Notes: generated by a model not told the origin, from the letters alone. Shown: positions 54,214-62,241, counted from the stretch's first letter. The stretch: DNA of 64,000 bases from Pyxidicoccus parkwaysis (GCF_017301735.1 NZ_CP071090.1:5756001-5820000); one strand, 5' to 3'. Program-made: numbers and translations.

Positions 54214-54636
54214 ATGGGCACCCGGAGCGTGACTGCGGCGCTGTGCATCTCCCTGTTGTCCGCGGGTGTGGCCGGGTACTGCTACACGCGCTCGGACGCC
54301 CTGCAGGTGCAGGGACAGTGGCTGATGGAGCGCGGCACCGCCCAGGCCGAGGACTACGCCACGCGCCTGGACGGCAAGGCGGCGGACGCCCAGCTCAAGT
54401 CCTTCGCGGAGCGGCGCGTCGTGCTGGAGCGCGCGCACCGGTGGCAGCGCGGGATGATGCTGGGAATCCTGGCGGCGGTGCTGGCCGCCGTGTCCGCGTA
54501 CATGCTCTTCCTGCTCAAGCGACTGGACGACCAGTTGCTGGACGTCACGGGCGAGCTGCGTCCGTCCTCGACTCCGCCGTCCACGCCTGTCTCCTCGGAG
54601 CGCACTCCAGCGCTCGCGTCCGGCACGCAGCGCTGA
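54214..54636 (+). CDS. Small two-span membrane protein, unknown function
   Basis: 140 residues from ATG 54214, with GGAGGA eight nt upstream. Hydrophobic segments lie at about 6-24 (TAALCISLLSAGVAGYCY) and about 80-100 (GMMLGILAAVLAAVSAYMLFLL). Between them is a charged helical stretch (ERGTAQAEDYATRLDGKAADAQL), and a Ser/Thr/Pro-rich tail closes the protein. Both termini are probably cytoplasmic with a periplasmic helical hairpin. No family recognised. It diverges from rlmE and precedes a zinc-ribbon gene by about 60 nt. Confidence 0.65.
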   Translation: MGTRSVTAALCISLLSAGVAGYCYTRSDALQVQGQWLMERGTAQAEDYATRLDGKAADAQLKSFAERRVVLERAHRWQRGMMLGILAAVLAAVSAYMLFLLKRLDDQLLDVTGELRPSSTPPSTPVSSERTPALASGTQR

Positions 54637-54697
54637 AGACTCCCGCGCGCCCGTGCGCGCTGGCACAATGGCGGCCCCTTCTCTCTTGGAGGTGGCC

Positions 54698-54985
54698 ATG
54701 CCCGGCTGCGCGCACTGTGGACGCCCGCTCGACATCATCGCCAACCAGGTGGGGAGGCGCGACGCGTGTCCCGGCTGTGGCGAGGACATCCGCTCGTGCC
54801 GCAACTGCCGGCACTTCGACCCGGGCGTGGCCAAGGAGTGCAAGGAGCCCTTCGCCGAGGTCCCCAAGGACAAGGACGGCGCCAACTTCTGCGAGCTCTT
54901 CCAGATTGGCGAGGGCGGCCTCCACGAGAAGGAGAGCCGTGACTCCCTGCTGAACGCCGCGGAGGCCCTGTTCCGGAAGAAGTGA
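54698..54985 (+). CDS. Small zinc-ribbon protein
   Basis: 95 residues from ATG 54698, with an excellent ribosome-binding site (GGAGGTGG). Three CxxC knuckles, CAHCG, CPGCG and CRNC, plus later C residues (KECKEPF, NFCELF) suggest one or two zinc-binding ribbons. The C-terminus is a charged helix (HEKESRDSLLNAAEALFRKK). Proteins of this form are widespread in myxobacteria and unassigned; the fold suggests nucleic-acid or protein contacts. A sigma-54-like box lies upstream but is weak. Confidence 0.75.
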   Translation: MPGCAHCGRPLDIIANQVGRRDACPGCGEDIRSCRNCRHFDPGVAKECKEPFAEVPKDKDGANFCELFQIGEGGLHEKESRDSLLNAAEALFRKK

Positions 54986-55060
54986 GTCCGGGTCACCCCA
55001 TGCAGAGTCAGTATTGTCGCATCTTTTCAGTGTTGATGTTTGAACACTACGTTCCCGGGG

Positions 55061-55945
55061 ATGACCCTGCACCTGGAACGGCGTCACTTTCTGCGGCTCT
55101 CGGCGGTGGGAGCCGCCTCGTTCATCCTGCCCGTCGCGGGCACCGGCTGTGCCGGCTCACCGGGGGCGACGGCGCTCCAGGTCGGCGGGCGCGACGCGCT
55201 CGTCTACTTCGACACGGAAGGGCAGGTCCTGGAGCTGCGGCCGCGCGAGCACCGCGTGGTGGTGCGCGGCGCGGACGGCGCGGAGGTGGCCACGCTGGGT
55301 GGGTTCGGCCGAGGGGCCACGGAATTGAATGGACCTGCCGCGCTCGCACTTGGAACTCAGGGACGCGTGTACGTGGCGGACCGGGGCAACCACCGCGTGC
55401 AGGTCTACACGCGTGACGGCGCGCACGTGGGACAGGTGGGGCGCGCGGGCAAGGAGGCCGGGCAGTTCCTCCACCCCACGGGCCTCGGCGTGGACGCACA
55501 GGGACGGCTGCTGGTGGCGGACTCACTGAACCATCGCGTGCAGGTGTTCTCCGCCGAGGGCACGTGGCTGGGCACGTTCGGAGCAGGTGAGTTGCAGTTG
55601 CCACGCGGTATCGCAGTGGGGCCGGACGGGCACATCCACGTGGTGGACTCCGGAAATGCGCGCGTCGTGGTGTACGACGCGGCCTTCCAGGGCGTGGGGA
55701 GCTACGGGCACTTCGGGCGTGAGGGCTCGGGGATGATGTGGCCTCGCACCGTCGTGGTGGACAGCGCGGGCACGGCGTACGTGGCGGACAGCACCTGCAA
55801 CGCAGTGCACGTCTTCGACGCGGCGGGTGACTTCGTCGAGCGGATTCCGCTCCAGCGCGAGAGCCGCCCGGCGGCGGCGGTCCACCTCGCGCTGTCTCCG
55901 ACGGGAGAGCTGAAGGTGGCTGCTCGGGCCGGCAGGCCGGAGTGA
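55061..55945 (+). CDS. Tat-exported NHL-repeat beta-propeller protein
   Basis: 294 residues from ATG 55061; a TTG at 55040 is possible. The leader has a twin-arginine motif (ERRHFLRLSAVGAASF) and a Cys at the end of the hydrophobic stretch (VAGTGCAGS), perhaps a poor lipobox. The body is NHL-type blades: GPAALALGTQGRVYVADRG, HPTGLGVDAQGRLLVADSL, RGIAVGPDGHIHVVDSG and PRTVVVDSAGTAYVADST, about six blades in all. Such propellers bind proteins or RNA, or carry lyase sites; no catalytic residue set is seen. Tat export implies folding in the cytoplasm before transport. It stands alone. Confidence 0.8.
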   Translation: MTLHLERRHFLRLSAVGAASFILPVAGTGCAGSPGATALQVGGRDALVYFDTEGQVLELRPREHRVVVRGADGAEVATLGGFGRGATELNGPAALALGTQGRVYVADRGNHRVQVYTRDGAHVGQVGRAGKEAGQFLHPTGLGVDAQGRLLVADSLNHRVQVFSAEGTWLGTFGAGELQLPRGIAVGPDGHIHVVDSGNARVVVYDAAFQGVGSYGHFGREGSGMMWPRTVVVDSAGTAYVADSTCNAVHVFDAAGDFVERIPLQRESRPAAAVHLALSPTGELKVAARAGRPE

Positions 55946-55953
55946 GTCAGGAC

Positions 55954-56081
55954 GCGGCGGAGCTGCACGGCCGCGTGGAATGACGGTTCCTTCCGGTGCC
56001 CATCTCCAGTCGGCCGGTCTGAATCACGGTGCGGCGGCTCTGCACGGCGGTCGCGTGGAATGACGGTTCCTTCCGGTGCCC
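55954..56081. repeat. Direct repeat of about 50 bp
   Basis: Copy 1 is at 55954-56001 and copy 2 at 56031-56081. Both run GCGGCGG ... CTGCACGG ... CGCGTGGAATGACGGTTCC and continue TTCCGGTGCCC; copy 2 has a 3-nt insertion. The rest of 55946-56125 holds no gene that I can support. Confidence 0.85.
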
Positions 56082-56125
56082 GCTGCTGGAGGCACCGGGC
56101 ACCCCCGTGCGGGCGCGACTGCTTG

Positions 56126-56743
56126 TCAGCGCCCGGGCGCTCCGCCGACGGCCACCGCGGACCCGAGGAATGGGAGGACGCTCGCGAAACCCCTGGGCGG
56201 CGGAGTAACGGCCATGGGGCCCGCCTCGCCCCACTGCGTGATTCCGTGCGGCAGCAGCCGGGCCAGGTCACAGCGCTGGCCGTCGAAGTCGAAGTCGAAC
56301 TCCGTGCTCCACACCAGCCGCGCGGTGAAGACATTGAGCGAGAGCGCCCGGTGCGTGGCAGCCGGTCCGGCGAACGCGCCGCCCGCGACGACGCTGACGC
56401 GCCGGAACGTGGCGATGCGATGGCCGTCGGAGAACGAGTCCGGGTTCTCGAAGGACGCGCCCGCGTGCTTCGCGCTCTTGAGGTAGAGGCTGAAGTCCCC
56501 CACCACGTCGAGGCCCACCGACAGGGTGCCGTTCGTCACCTGGGTCGCGGTGAAGGGCTCGGAGCGGAACGTGAGCCGCGCCGTCGTCTCGCTCGGGCTC
56601 TTGGGGTCCGTGAAGAGCGGACCGTCGAGCCCTTCGAGGTGAAGGAAGTAGCCCATGTCCTGGGACGTCTTCCCGTCCGAGGACAGATAGAAACGGCCCG
56701 TCACGTACCAGGCCACGCTCGCGGGCAGCAGCGGAGTCATCAT
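56126..56743 (-). CDS. Protein of unknown function, 205 residues
   Basis: Starts at tandem ATGs (56743 or 56740) with AAGGAACG upstream, which supports the call. There is no signal peptide; MMTPLLPASVAWYVTGRFYL is only mildly hydrophobic. The body is beta-rich (GYFLHLEGLDGPLFTDP, TARLTFRSEPFTATQ, SLYLKSAKHAGASF) and ends with a Gly/Ala/Pro segment. Repeated aromatic and Asp-rich patches (WSTEFDFDFDGQRCDLARLL) could be a ligand site. No family is recognised, and the gene is isolated between intergenic repeats and the deaminase-like gene. Confidence 0.65.
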   Translation of the reverse strand: MMTPLLPASVAWYVTGRFYLSSDGKTSQDMGYFLHLEGLDGPLFTDPKSPSETTARLTFRSEPFTATQVTNGTLSVGLDVVGDFSLYLKSAKHAGASFENPDSFSDGHRIATFRRVSVVAGGAFAGPAATHRALSLNVFTARLVWSTEFDFDFDGQRCDLARLLPHGITQWGEAGPMAVTPPPRGFASVLPFLGSAVAVGGAPGR

Positions 56744-56850
56744 GCGTTCCTTGTCTCCTGCTTGAGTGCGTCGATGGGGTGCGAGCCAAGGCCCGCGTGG
56801 CTCGTATAACGCAGCAGGTGCGCTGGCCCCTTTCCCATCGGGACAGGCAC

Positions 56851-56879
56851 TTGGGTGGAATCCGTCAAAACTGTATACT
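56851..56879 (+). promoter_or_regulatory. Promoter of the deaminase-like gene
   Basis: TTGGGT (56851-56856) and TATACT (56874-56879), 17-bp spacing; start of transcription near 56886. The leader of about 100 nt holds two hairpins: TGCCTG ... CAGGCA at 56905-56923 and CTTGCCT-CGCCC-AGGCAAG at 56951-56969. Confidence 0.6.
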
Positions 56880-56985
56880 TGCGACAGACCAGTTCATGCA
56901 GCCCTGCCTGCCCGGGCCAGGCACGACGCCAACGCCAATCGTTCCTTCAGCTTGCCTCGCCCAGGCAAGCCCCTGGGGTCCAACC

Positions 56986-57456
56986 ATGCAAAGCCTGACT
57001 GACGCTGAATGGGCGGGTGTCGCAACGACCCTGGCCGCGGAGCTGGAGGATGCGGCAGGGCATACCTACGACCTGGGCAAGTTCCACAGCCATGGGGGCT
57101 ATCATGCCGAGGACCAGCTCATCGCCGCGCTGCCGGGCCCCGCACCTGCTGGTCACTATCGGTTGCTCATCGTCATCAACCGGAGCCCGTGTTCGGACAT
57201 CTCCGGCATCCACAAGGCCACCGGTCATCAGCCCTGCATGGAACGGCTGATTGATTTGCAGAAGAATGGCATTGGGATGACGCATACCTTCGAGCTCGTG
57301 GTCAACTACAGACACCTGTATGGGCATAGCAACGAGGAGAGAGCGTTGAACTCCCTGGGGGTTCAGCAGGGCTCCGCTGCTGGCATTTCGTTCCTCCACG
57401 GCGAAGGGTATTACGACGTGGGAGTTGCGCAGGCTGTATCCCAGATGGAAACGTGA
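56986..57456 (+). CDS. Orphan deaminase-fold-like protein (HAE...PC...C)
   Basis: 156 residues from ATG 56986; an in-frame ATG at 56896 would add 30 low-complexity residues. The motif HAEDQLIAAL has H40-A-E42, and LLIVINRSPCSD has P68-C69, as in zinc-dependent cytidine-deaminase-fold enzymes (HAE plus PC...C). The second ligand cysteine, normally two residues on, would be C84 (HQPCMERL), 15 residues later; bacterial toxin deaminases often carry such insertions. A C-terminal strand-helix pair (HTFELVVNYRHLYG) fits the fold. There is no signal peptide or secretion domain. It overlaps the methyltransferase frame (GTGA at 57453). Fold call is by motif only. Confidence 0.55.
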   Translation: MQSLTDAEWAGVATTLAAELEDAAGHTYDLGKFHSHGGYHAEDQLIAALPGPAPAGHYRLLIVINRSPCSDISGIHKATGHQPCMERLIDLQKNGIGMTHTFELVVNYRHLYGHSNEERALNSLGVQQGSAAGISFLHGEGYYDVGVAQAVSQMET

Positions 57457-57509
57457 CCGCGAAGGTAACTGCCCCCGGGCGGCGCAACGCTGCCCGGTAT
57501 CATCGCGCG

Positions 57510-58136
57510 ATGGCCGCTGCTGAACCCGAAGCCCTCCGGGCCGACATCCGCGGCGGGCGGCTCCGGGGAGATGCGCTCGCCTCGCTGCTCGAGTCACTAC
57601 CCGCGTCCGAGCGAGACGCGTGGGTGGAGCGCCTGCTCGGAATCACCGCCGCGCCGGACACGGAGCACACGGGACACGGTGAGCTCATCGGCCACCATGC
57701 GAGCGGCGTGGGCGCCCTGCTCCAGCTCATTCGCGACGTGCCCATCCGTGCCAGCGATGTCTTCGTCGACCTCGGCTCCGGGCTCGGCAAGGCCACGATG
57801 CTCGTGCACCTGCTGACCGGGGCGAAGGCCATCGGACTGGAGTTGGATTCCGCGCTGTTGGACGCCGCGCGACAAAGGGCCCGGGATTTCGGCCTCGGCG
57901 ACGTCGCGTATGTGCAGGGAGATGCGCGCGAGGCCGTGCCGGAAGGCACCGTCTACTACCTCTACCTGCCCTTCACCGGCGCGGCGCTCGACGCGGCCAT
58001 GGCGCGCCTCGAGGCAGCCACGCGAGGACGCACGGTGGTGGTGTGCACGCTCGGGCTGGATTTGTCGCGCTGGCCCTGGCTGCGCGGCCGTGAGTCCTCC
58101 GACTTCTGGACGGGCATCTACGACCGCGTGAGCTGA
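57510..58136 (+). CDS. SAM-dependent methyltransferase
   Basis: 208 residues from ATG 57510, or 227 if the overlapping GTG at 57453 is used. The nucleotide-binding motif I is VFVDLGSGLGKATMLVHLL, followed by an acidic motif II (AIGLELDSALLDAARQRA) and VAYVQGDAREAVPEG. The later segment VYYLYLPFTGAALDAAMARL replaces the usual NPPY. The layout recalls DOT1-like/class I methyltransferases. The substrate is unknown. Possible translational coupling to the deaminase-like gene may make the two a functional pair, for example in nucleic-acid modification, but this is speculative. Confidence 0.78.
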   Translation: MAAAEPEALRADIRGGRLRGDALASLLESLPASERDAWVERLLGITAAPDTEHTGHGELIGHHASGVGALLQLIRDVPIRASDVFVDLGSGLGKATMLVHLLTGAKAIGLELDSALLDAARQRARDFGLGDVAYVQGDAREAVPEGTVYYLYLPFTGAALDAAMARLEAATRGRTVVVCTLGLDLSRWPWLRGRESSDFWTGIYDRVS

Positions 58137-58174
58137 AAAAGCAAAGGGACGGGAGCAACCATGCCCCCGTCCCC
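58136..58174 (-). terminator. Intrinsic terminator of the M35 protease gene
   Basis: Read on the minus strand: GGGACGGG-loop-CCCGTCCC (stem 58173-58166/58153-58146) then TTTGCTTTTT. It is the clearest hairpin-plus-T-run in the window and lies 24 nt past the protease stop, between convergent genes. Confidence 0.85.
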
Positions 58175-58197
58175 GCGAATCACATCACACCGTCAGC

Positions 58198-59289
58198 TCA
58201 GTTCTGGAACGGCGTGTTCTCGGCGAAGTACTCGTGGTTGTCCGCGTTATCCAGCGCCTGGGCCGGGTTGGAGATGGCCAGCGACTTCGCACCGCTCTGG
58301 CCGTAGACATGGTCATCCGTGCCGGCCACGACGTTGAAGTGGCTCATCTCGTGGATGAGCGTGCCGCCCTTGGAGTCGGTGCCCGACAGCGGCGCGGACC
58401 AGAAGGCCTTGCACACGTAAATCGTGTACGGCTGCGTCGGGTAGACGTAGGCGTAGTAGGTCTTCTTGCAGCTGCAGTCGACGGTGATGGGCTTCGTGTC
58501 GAAGGCGTCCTTGATGGCCACGAAGTGCGACTTCGCCGTGCTCCAGCCGCTCGACGAGAACGCGCCGAACCACGTGGTGTAGCGCGGCGTGCCCGAGGGC
58601 GTACCCGCCAGGTAGCTGCTCGCGTTGTTCGCCATGGAGCTGGCGGTGTTCAGCGCCTGGAGGATGGTGGACTGCTGCGTGGCATCGCACCTCCCGCTGA
58701 AGGAGATGGCACCGAGCGTCGTGACGCCACCCGGAGCAGCGGCGGCCTCGCGGGCCACGCGGCCCTCCACCCACAGGTCCACGCTGTTGGAGGCGAACGC
58801 CGTCACCGAGCCATGCACCTGCGCGGCGTAGCTCACGTGGTACGTGCCCGTGCGCGACAAATCATAGAAGTTCGACAGCGCCACCGTGCGCGTCAGCGTC
58901 TCGCCAGGGGCCAGCGTGAGGTAGTCGCTGTCCTGCGGGGCCGGGCGCTTGTAGTGCGGACCCGTGAAGGCGACAGCCTGGCCGTCCACCGTGACGTCGA
59001 ACAGCGCCTCCTCCACGTCGTCCGCCGGCGTGTTCCACTTGAGCAACCGCGCCGCGCTCTTGCCGTCATTGCGCAGCGTCACGCTGACCAGCACGTCCTC
59101 ACGAGCGCTGAGCGACGCCTTCGGCACCGACAGGCTCACGGAGATGTCGCGGGCCTCGGCCGACTCCGGGGCGGCCACCGGCGTCTCGCCCGCCGGGACC
59201 TGCTCCTCCGGCGCGCACGCACCGAGGAGGGACGCGCTGACCAGCCACCCGGCCAGCCAACGGGAAGAAACACCAAGACGCTTGCTCAT
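58198..59289 (-). CDS. M35-family (aspzincin) metalloprotease lipoprotein
   Basis: 363 residues from ATG 59289, with AAGGAAG upstream. The lipoprotein signal peptide ends LLGAC. Residues about 45-185 form a beta-sandwich-like domain (SVSLSVPKASLSAREDVLVSV). The catalytic domain has HEMSH (313-317) and GTDDHVYG (aspzincin Asp ligand) near 325, the signature of deuterolysin/peptidyl-Lys metalloendopeptidases. Conserved cysteines (GRCDATQQ, VDCSCKK, YVCKAFW) likely form disulfides. Such enzymes are secreted lysine-specific or broad proteases; a predatory or scavenging role is plausible for a myxobacterium. A strong intrinsic terminator follows. Confidence 0.9.
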   Translation of the reverse strand: MSKRLGVSSRWLAGWLVSASLLGACAPEEQVPAGETPVAAPESAEARDISVSLSVPKASLSAREDVLVSVTLRNDGKSAARLLKWNTPADDVEEALFDVTVDGQAVAFTGPHYKRPAPQDSDYLTLAPGETLTRTVALSNFYDLSRTGTYHVSYAAQVHGSVTAFASNSVDLWVEGRVAREAAAAPGGVTTLGAISFSGRCDATQQSTILQALNTASSMANNASSYLAGTPSGTPRYTTWFGAFSSSGWSTAKSHFVAIKDAFDTKPITVDCSCKKTYYAYVYPTQPYTIYVCKAFWSAPLSGTDSKGGTLIHEMSHFNVVAGTDDHVYGQSGAKSLAISNPAQALDNADNHEYFAENTPFQN

Positions 59290-59630
59290 GAAGGACTTCC
59301 TTGTGTGGGGTGGACCCGGCAGCGGCGGGGACGCAGCCGGGATGGGCCCTCTTGAGCAAGCCTCACGCCAACTCCGCGCCTGTGAGAGAACGCGGGGTTG
59401 GCGCGCTTCGCCCGTCATGCTGGAGCGCCTGCGCTCCACGCCGGGCGTAAAGAGACCTTGCGATTCAACTGGAGCGCGAACGAATCCCCAGGAGTCGCAG
59501 GCACTTGCGCGGGTGGTCAGGTGGCCTGGAACAGGTCAGCCTTCCGTCCCACACTTGCAACAGCCACACGGGCACAACCGTGCGGGAGCCGCGCGCGGAA
59601 GGGGCACGGCTCCCGGAGAACAGCTCGGCC
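59290..59630. other. Intergenic region, 341 nt
   Basis: Holds the upstream region of the M35 protease gene and the hairpin at 59583-59615. No supported gene; reading frames here are shadows. Confidence 0.6.
59583..59615 (-). terminator. Hairpin after the acyl-CoA dehydrogenase gene
   Basis: CGGGAGCCG ... CGGCTCCCG, a perfect 9-bp stem with a 15-nt loop, 16 nt past the stop. No T-run. Confidence 0.5.
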
Positions 59631-60773
59631 TCAGAAGCCGTAGAGCTTGGAGAGAATCTCCTTCATTACCTCGGAGGTACCGCCGCCGATGGTGATGAGG
59701 CGCACGTCGCGCCACATGCGGGCGATGGGCGTCTCCTCGACGTAGCCCATGCCGCCGAAGAACTGCTGGCAGTCGTAGGCCACGCGCTGCGCGAGGTCTC
59801 CGGCGAACAGCTTCGCCATGGAGATCTCCTTCACCGCCGGCACTTCCTTCCGGTCATACACGTCCACCGCGTGGTAGGTGAGCCGCTTCGCCGCTTCAAT
59901 CGCCGTCAGGTGCTCCACGAACTTGTGGCGCCACACCTGGAACTTCAGCAGCGGCCGGCCGAACGCCTCGCGCTCGTTGCCGTAGCGGATGGAGTCCTCC
60001 ACCATCCGGTCCATGCCCGCGACGGTGGTGATGGCGCCCACCAGCCGCTCGCCCTGGAAGTTGGTCATGATGGAGTAGAAGCCCTCGTTCTCCTCGCCCA
60101 GCACGTAGCGGGCGGGGATGCGGCAGTCCTCGAAGTAGAGGACGGCCGTGTCCGAGGACAGGTTGCCCACCTTGTCGAGCTTCTTGGAGACGCCGAAGCC
60201 CTTCACGTCCGTGGGGAACGTCACCAGCGAGATTCCGCTGTAGCCCTCGCCGCCCGTGCGCACCGCCAGGGTGATGAAGTCCGCGCGCGTGCCGTTGGTA
60301 ATCCACATCTTCGAGCCGTTGATGACGTAGTCATCTCCGTCCCGGCGCGCCGTCGTCTTGATGCTCGCCACGTCCGAGCCGCAGCCCGGCTCGCTCACGC
60401 CCAGCGCGGCAATCTTCTCGCCCTTGAGCGCAGGCTCGAGGAACTCGCGCTTCTGCTCGTCGGTGCCAATCTCGTTGATGATGGGCGTGGCCATCTGGCT
60501 CTGCACCAGCAGCGCCATGTTGACGCCCGCGTTGTAGCTGCGGCTCAGCTCCTCCGCGAAGGCCGTCACGTACCAGTAGTCCAGCCCGCTGCCGCCGTAC
60601 TTCGGGTCGTGGTTGATGCCGAAGAAGCCCAGGTCGCCGCACTTCTTGAACAGCTCACGCGGGAAGATGCCCGCCCGGTCCCACTCCAGGCTGTGAGGCG
60701 TCATCTCCTTCTCGACGAAGGCTCGCACCGTCTTGCGGAAGGCCTCGTGCTCCTCGGTGAACGGATTGGGCAT
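59631..60773 (-). CDS. Acyl-CoA dehydrogenase
   Basis: A 380-residue flavoenzyme of beta-oxidation or branched-chain catabolism, oxidising acyl-CoA to enoyl-CoA with FAD and passing electrons to ETF. Segments: YGGSGLDYWYVTAFAEELS, ALGVSEPGCGSDVASIKTTA (FAD/substrate loop), WITNGTRADFITL, GERLVGAITTVAGMDRMVEDSI and GGMGYVEETPIARMWRDVR near the C-terminus, with TIGGGTSEVMKEIL. The motif RLITIGGGTSE replaces the usual IYEGTSE. Chain-length preference cannot be told. An operator-like palindrome lies 49 nt before the start, suggesting TetR-type control. The gene stands alone. Confidence 0.94.
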   Translation of the reverse strand: MPNPFTEEHEAFRKTVRAFVEKEMTPHSLEWDRAGIFPRELFKKCGDLGFFGINHDPKYGGSGLDYWYVTAFAEELSRSYNAGVNMALLVQSQMATPIINEIGTDEQKREFLEPALKGEKIAALGVSEPGCGSDVASIKTTARRDGDDYVINGSKMWITNGTRADFITLAVRTGGEGYSGISLVTFPTDVKGFGVSKKLDKVGNLSSDTAVLYFEDCRIPARYVLGEENEGFYSIMTNFQGERLVGAITTVAGMDRMVEDSIRYGNEREAFGRPLLKFQVWRHKFVEHLTAIEAAKRLTYHAVDVYDRKEVPAVKEISMAKLFAGDLAQRVAYDCQQFFGGMGYVEETPIARMWRDVRLITIGGGTSEVMKEILSKLYGF

Positions 60774-60821
60774 GCGCGTCCTCGCTGGGGGAAGGGATTG
60801 ACGCCTGCGTCGACAGCAGGG

Positions 60822-60837
60822 TTGATTCTTGAATCAA
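60822..60837. promoter_or_regulatory. Palindromic operator upstream of acyl-CoA dehydrogenase
   Basis: TTGATTC-TT-GAATCAA, a perfect 16-bp inverted repeat in otherwise GC-rich DNA, 49 nt from the dehydrogenase start. The size and symmetry suit a TetR-family site of the fatty-acid-degradation kind. Confidence 0.65.
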
Positions 60838-60999
60838 TAACAGGGGCCCCCCGGAGGCAACAAGCGCCGAGCCTGTCACGGCCGGGCCGCCTCCCTCGGG
60901 AGGAGGCGCCCGTCGCCCGGTGTCATTTTCTGCCTGCCTGCCCGGCTGCTGGCCGTTAATGCACCGTGCACGAGATAGTCCGCATCCCGGAGTATCTTC

Positions 61000-61027
61000 T
61001 TGACAGACAGTATAGAGACTGTAGTTT
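61000..61027 (+). promoter_or_regulatory. RND operon promoter with embedded operator
   Basis: TTGACA (61000-61005), 16-bp spacer and TAGTTT (61022-61027). The spacer contains a palindrome, ACAGT-ATAGAG-ACTGT (61007-61022), placed so that a bound repressor would block RNA polymerase, as in TetR-controlled efflux operons. Confidence 0.55.
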
Positions 61028-61105
61028 CCGCAGCGCAGAATTTCCATGAGCAGACGCAGCGGGCGCCGGCAGGGGCGTTTACCGCGCGGCAGGAGCAGGA
61101 CGACC

Positions 61106-62200
61106 GTGATTCGACGCATGTGGATGGCCGCGGTACTGGCGACGGTGGTGATGACGGGGTGCGCCAAGGGCCATGACAAGCCCGGCCTTCCGGCTGAGCA
61201 GGGCCCCGCGGCGATGGGTGTGAAGGCGATTACCCCCGCCACGGAGCTGGGCGCCAACGTCACTCGCGTGACGGGTCAGGTCCGCTCCAAGCAGGAGGCC
61301 ACGCTGAGCGCGCAGGCCACCGGCACCCTCGCGAAGATGAACGTGAAGGTGGGCGACAAGGTGAAGAAGGGCCAGACGCTGGCGGTCCTCGACACCTCCA
61401 ACGTCTCCATCGGCGTGGAGCAGGCACGCGCGGTAAAGCAGGCGGCGGACGCCGCGTTGCAGCTCGCCACCTCCAGCCTGGAGCGCGCGCGCAAGGTGGC
61501 CGAGGGCGGCGGCATGGCCGCGGCGGCCCTGGACCAGGCGGAAATCGGCCAGAAGCAGGCGGCCGCCCAGGCGGCCCAGGCCGCCGCCGCGGTGAAGATG
61601 GCGGAGGAGAACCTGCGCGACATGGCCATCATCGCGCCCTTCGACGGCATCATCACCGCGCGCATGAAGAACATCGGCGACACGGTGGCGATGATGCCGC
61701 CCACGCCCGTGTTCTCCCTGGTGGACATCACGGGCCTGGAGGTCCGCGCGCTCGTCCCCGAGTCCGTGGTGGACAAGGTGAAGGCGGGCAGCAAGACGTC
61801 CGGCACCGTGAGCCCCAGCGGCATGCGCTTCGACGTGCAGGTGACCACGGTGGGCGCGGTGGTGGACACCACCAACCGCACCGTGGAGGTGCTGGCGGAC
61901 GTGGTGGGCGAGACGGCCACGCCGCTGCGCCCCGGCTCGCTGGTGGAGCTGGACTTCTCGTCCGTGGGCCAGGCCGACGACAAGGGCCTCTTCCTCCCCG
62001 CCCAGGCCGTCAGCGCCAAGGGCCAGGAGGGCTTCGTGTGGGTGGTGCAGGACGGCACGGTGCGCAAGCGCGACGTGCGCGTCGAGCGCGTGCTGCCCGG
62101 TTACGTCCGTGTCCTCCAGGGCCTGGGCGCCGACGAGCGCGTGCTCGCCGACTCCTCCCTGGACGTGAAGGAGGGCACGGCCGTCCGCGTGGTGCAGTGA
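61106..62200 (+). CDS. RND efflux periplasmic adaptor lipoprotein
   Basis: 364 residues from GTG 61106, chosen for its ribosome-binding site (AGGAGCAGGA) and because the frame upstream is Arg-rich and not signal-like. The lipobox is VMTGC. Order: beta-barrel and lipoyl halves (KMNVKVGDKVKKGQTLAVLD), an alpha-hairpin (about 115-165: QARAVKQAADAALQLATSSLERA and QAAAQAAQAAAAVKMAEENL), the second lipoyl half (IIAPFDGIITARMKNIGDTV) and a membrane-proximal domain. It belongs to the AcrA/MdtA family and bridges the inner-membrane pump to an outer-membrane TolC-like channel. The pump gene follows after 41 nt. Confidence 0.93.
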   Translation: MIRRMWMAAVLATVVMTGCAKGHDKPGLPAEQGPAAMGVKAITPATELGANVTRVTGQVRSKQEATLSAQATGTLAKMNVKVGDKVKKGQTLAVLDTSNVSIGVEQARAVKQAADAALQLATSSLERARKVAEGGGMAAAALDQAEIGQKQAAAQAAQAAAAVKMAEENLRDMAIIAPFDGIITARMKNIGDTVAMMPPTPVFSLVDITGLEVRALVPESVVDKVKAGSKTSGTVSPSGMRFDVQVTTVGAVVDTTNRTVEVLADVVGETATPLRPGSLVELDFSSVGQADDKGLFLPAQAVSAKGQEGFVWVVQDGTVRKRDVRVERVLPGYVRVLQGLGADERVLADSSLDVKEGTAVRVVQ

Positions 62201-62241
62201 CGCCTGCCCTCTCCTCTCATGACTTTTTTGGGAGCTCCTGA

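Noticed and set aside
54661..54676. Sigma-54-like promoter TGGCAC-N7-GGC before the zinc-ribbon gene
   Set aside because: GG and GC are correctly spaced but the -12 TT is missing and the implied leader is only about 11 nt; too weak to annotate.
55029..55048. AGTGTT ... AACACT inverted repeat before the NHL gene
   Set aside because: Six-base arms with an 8-nt gap; could be an operator, but such pairs are expected by chance in this much sequence.
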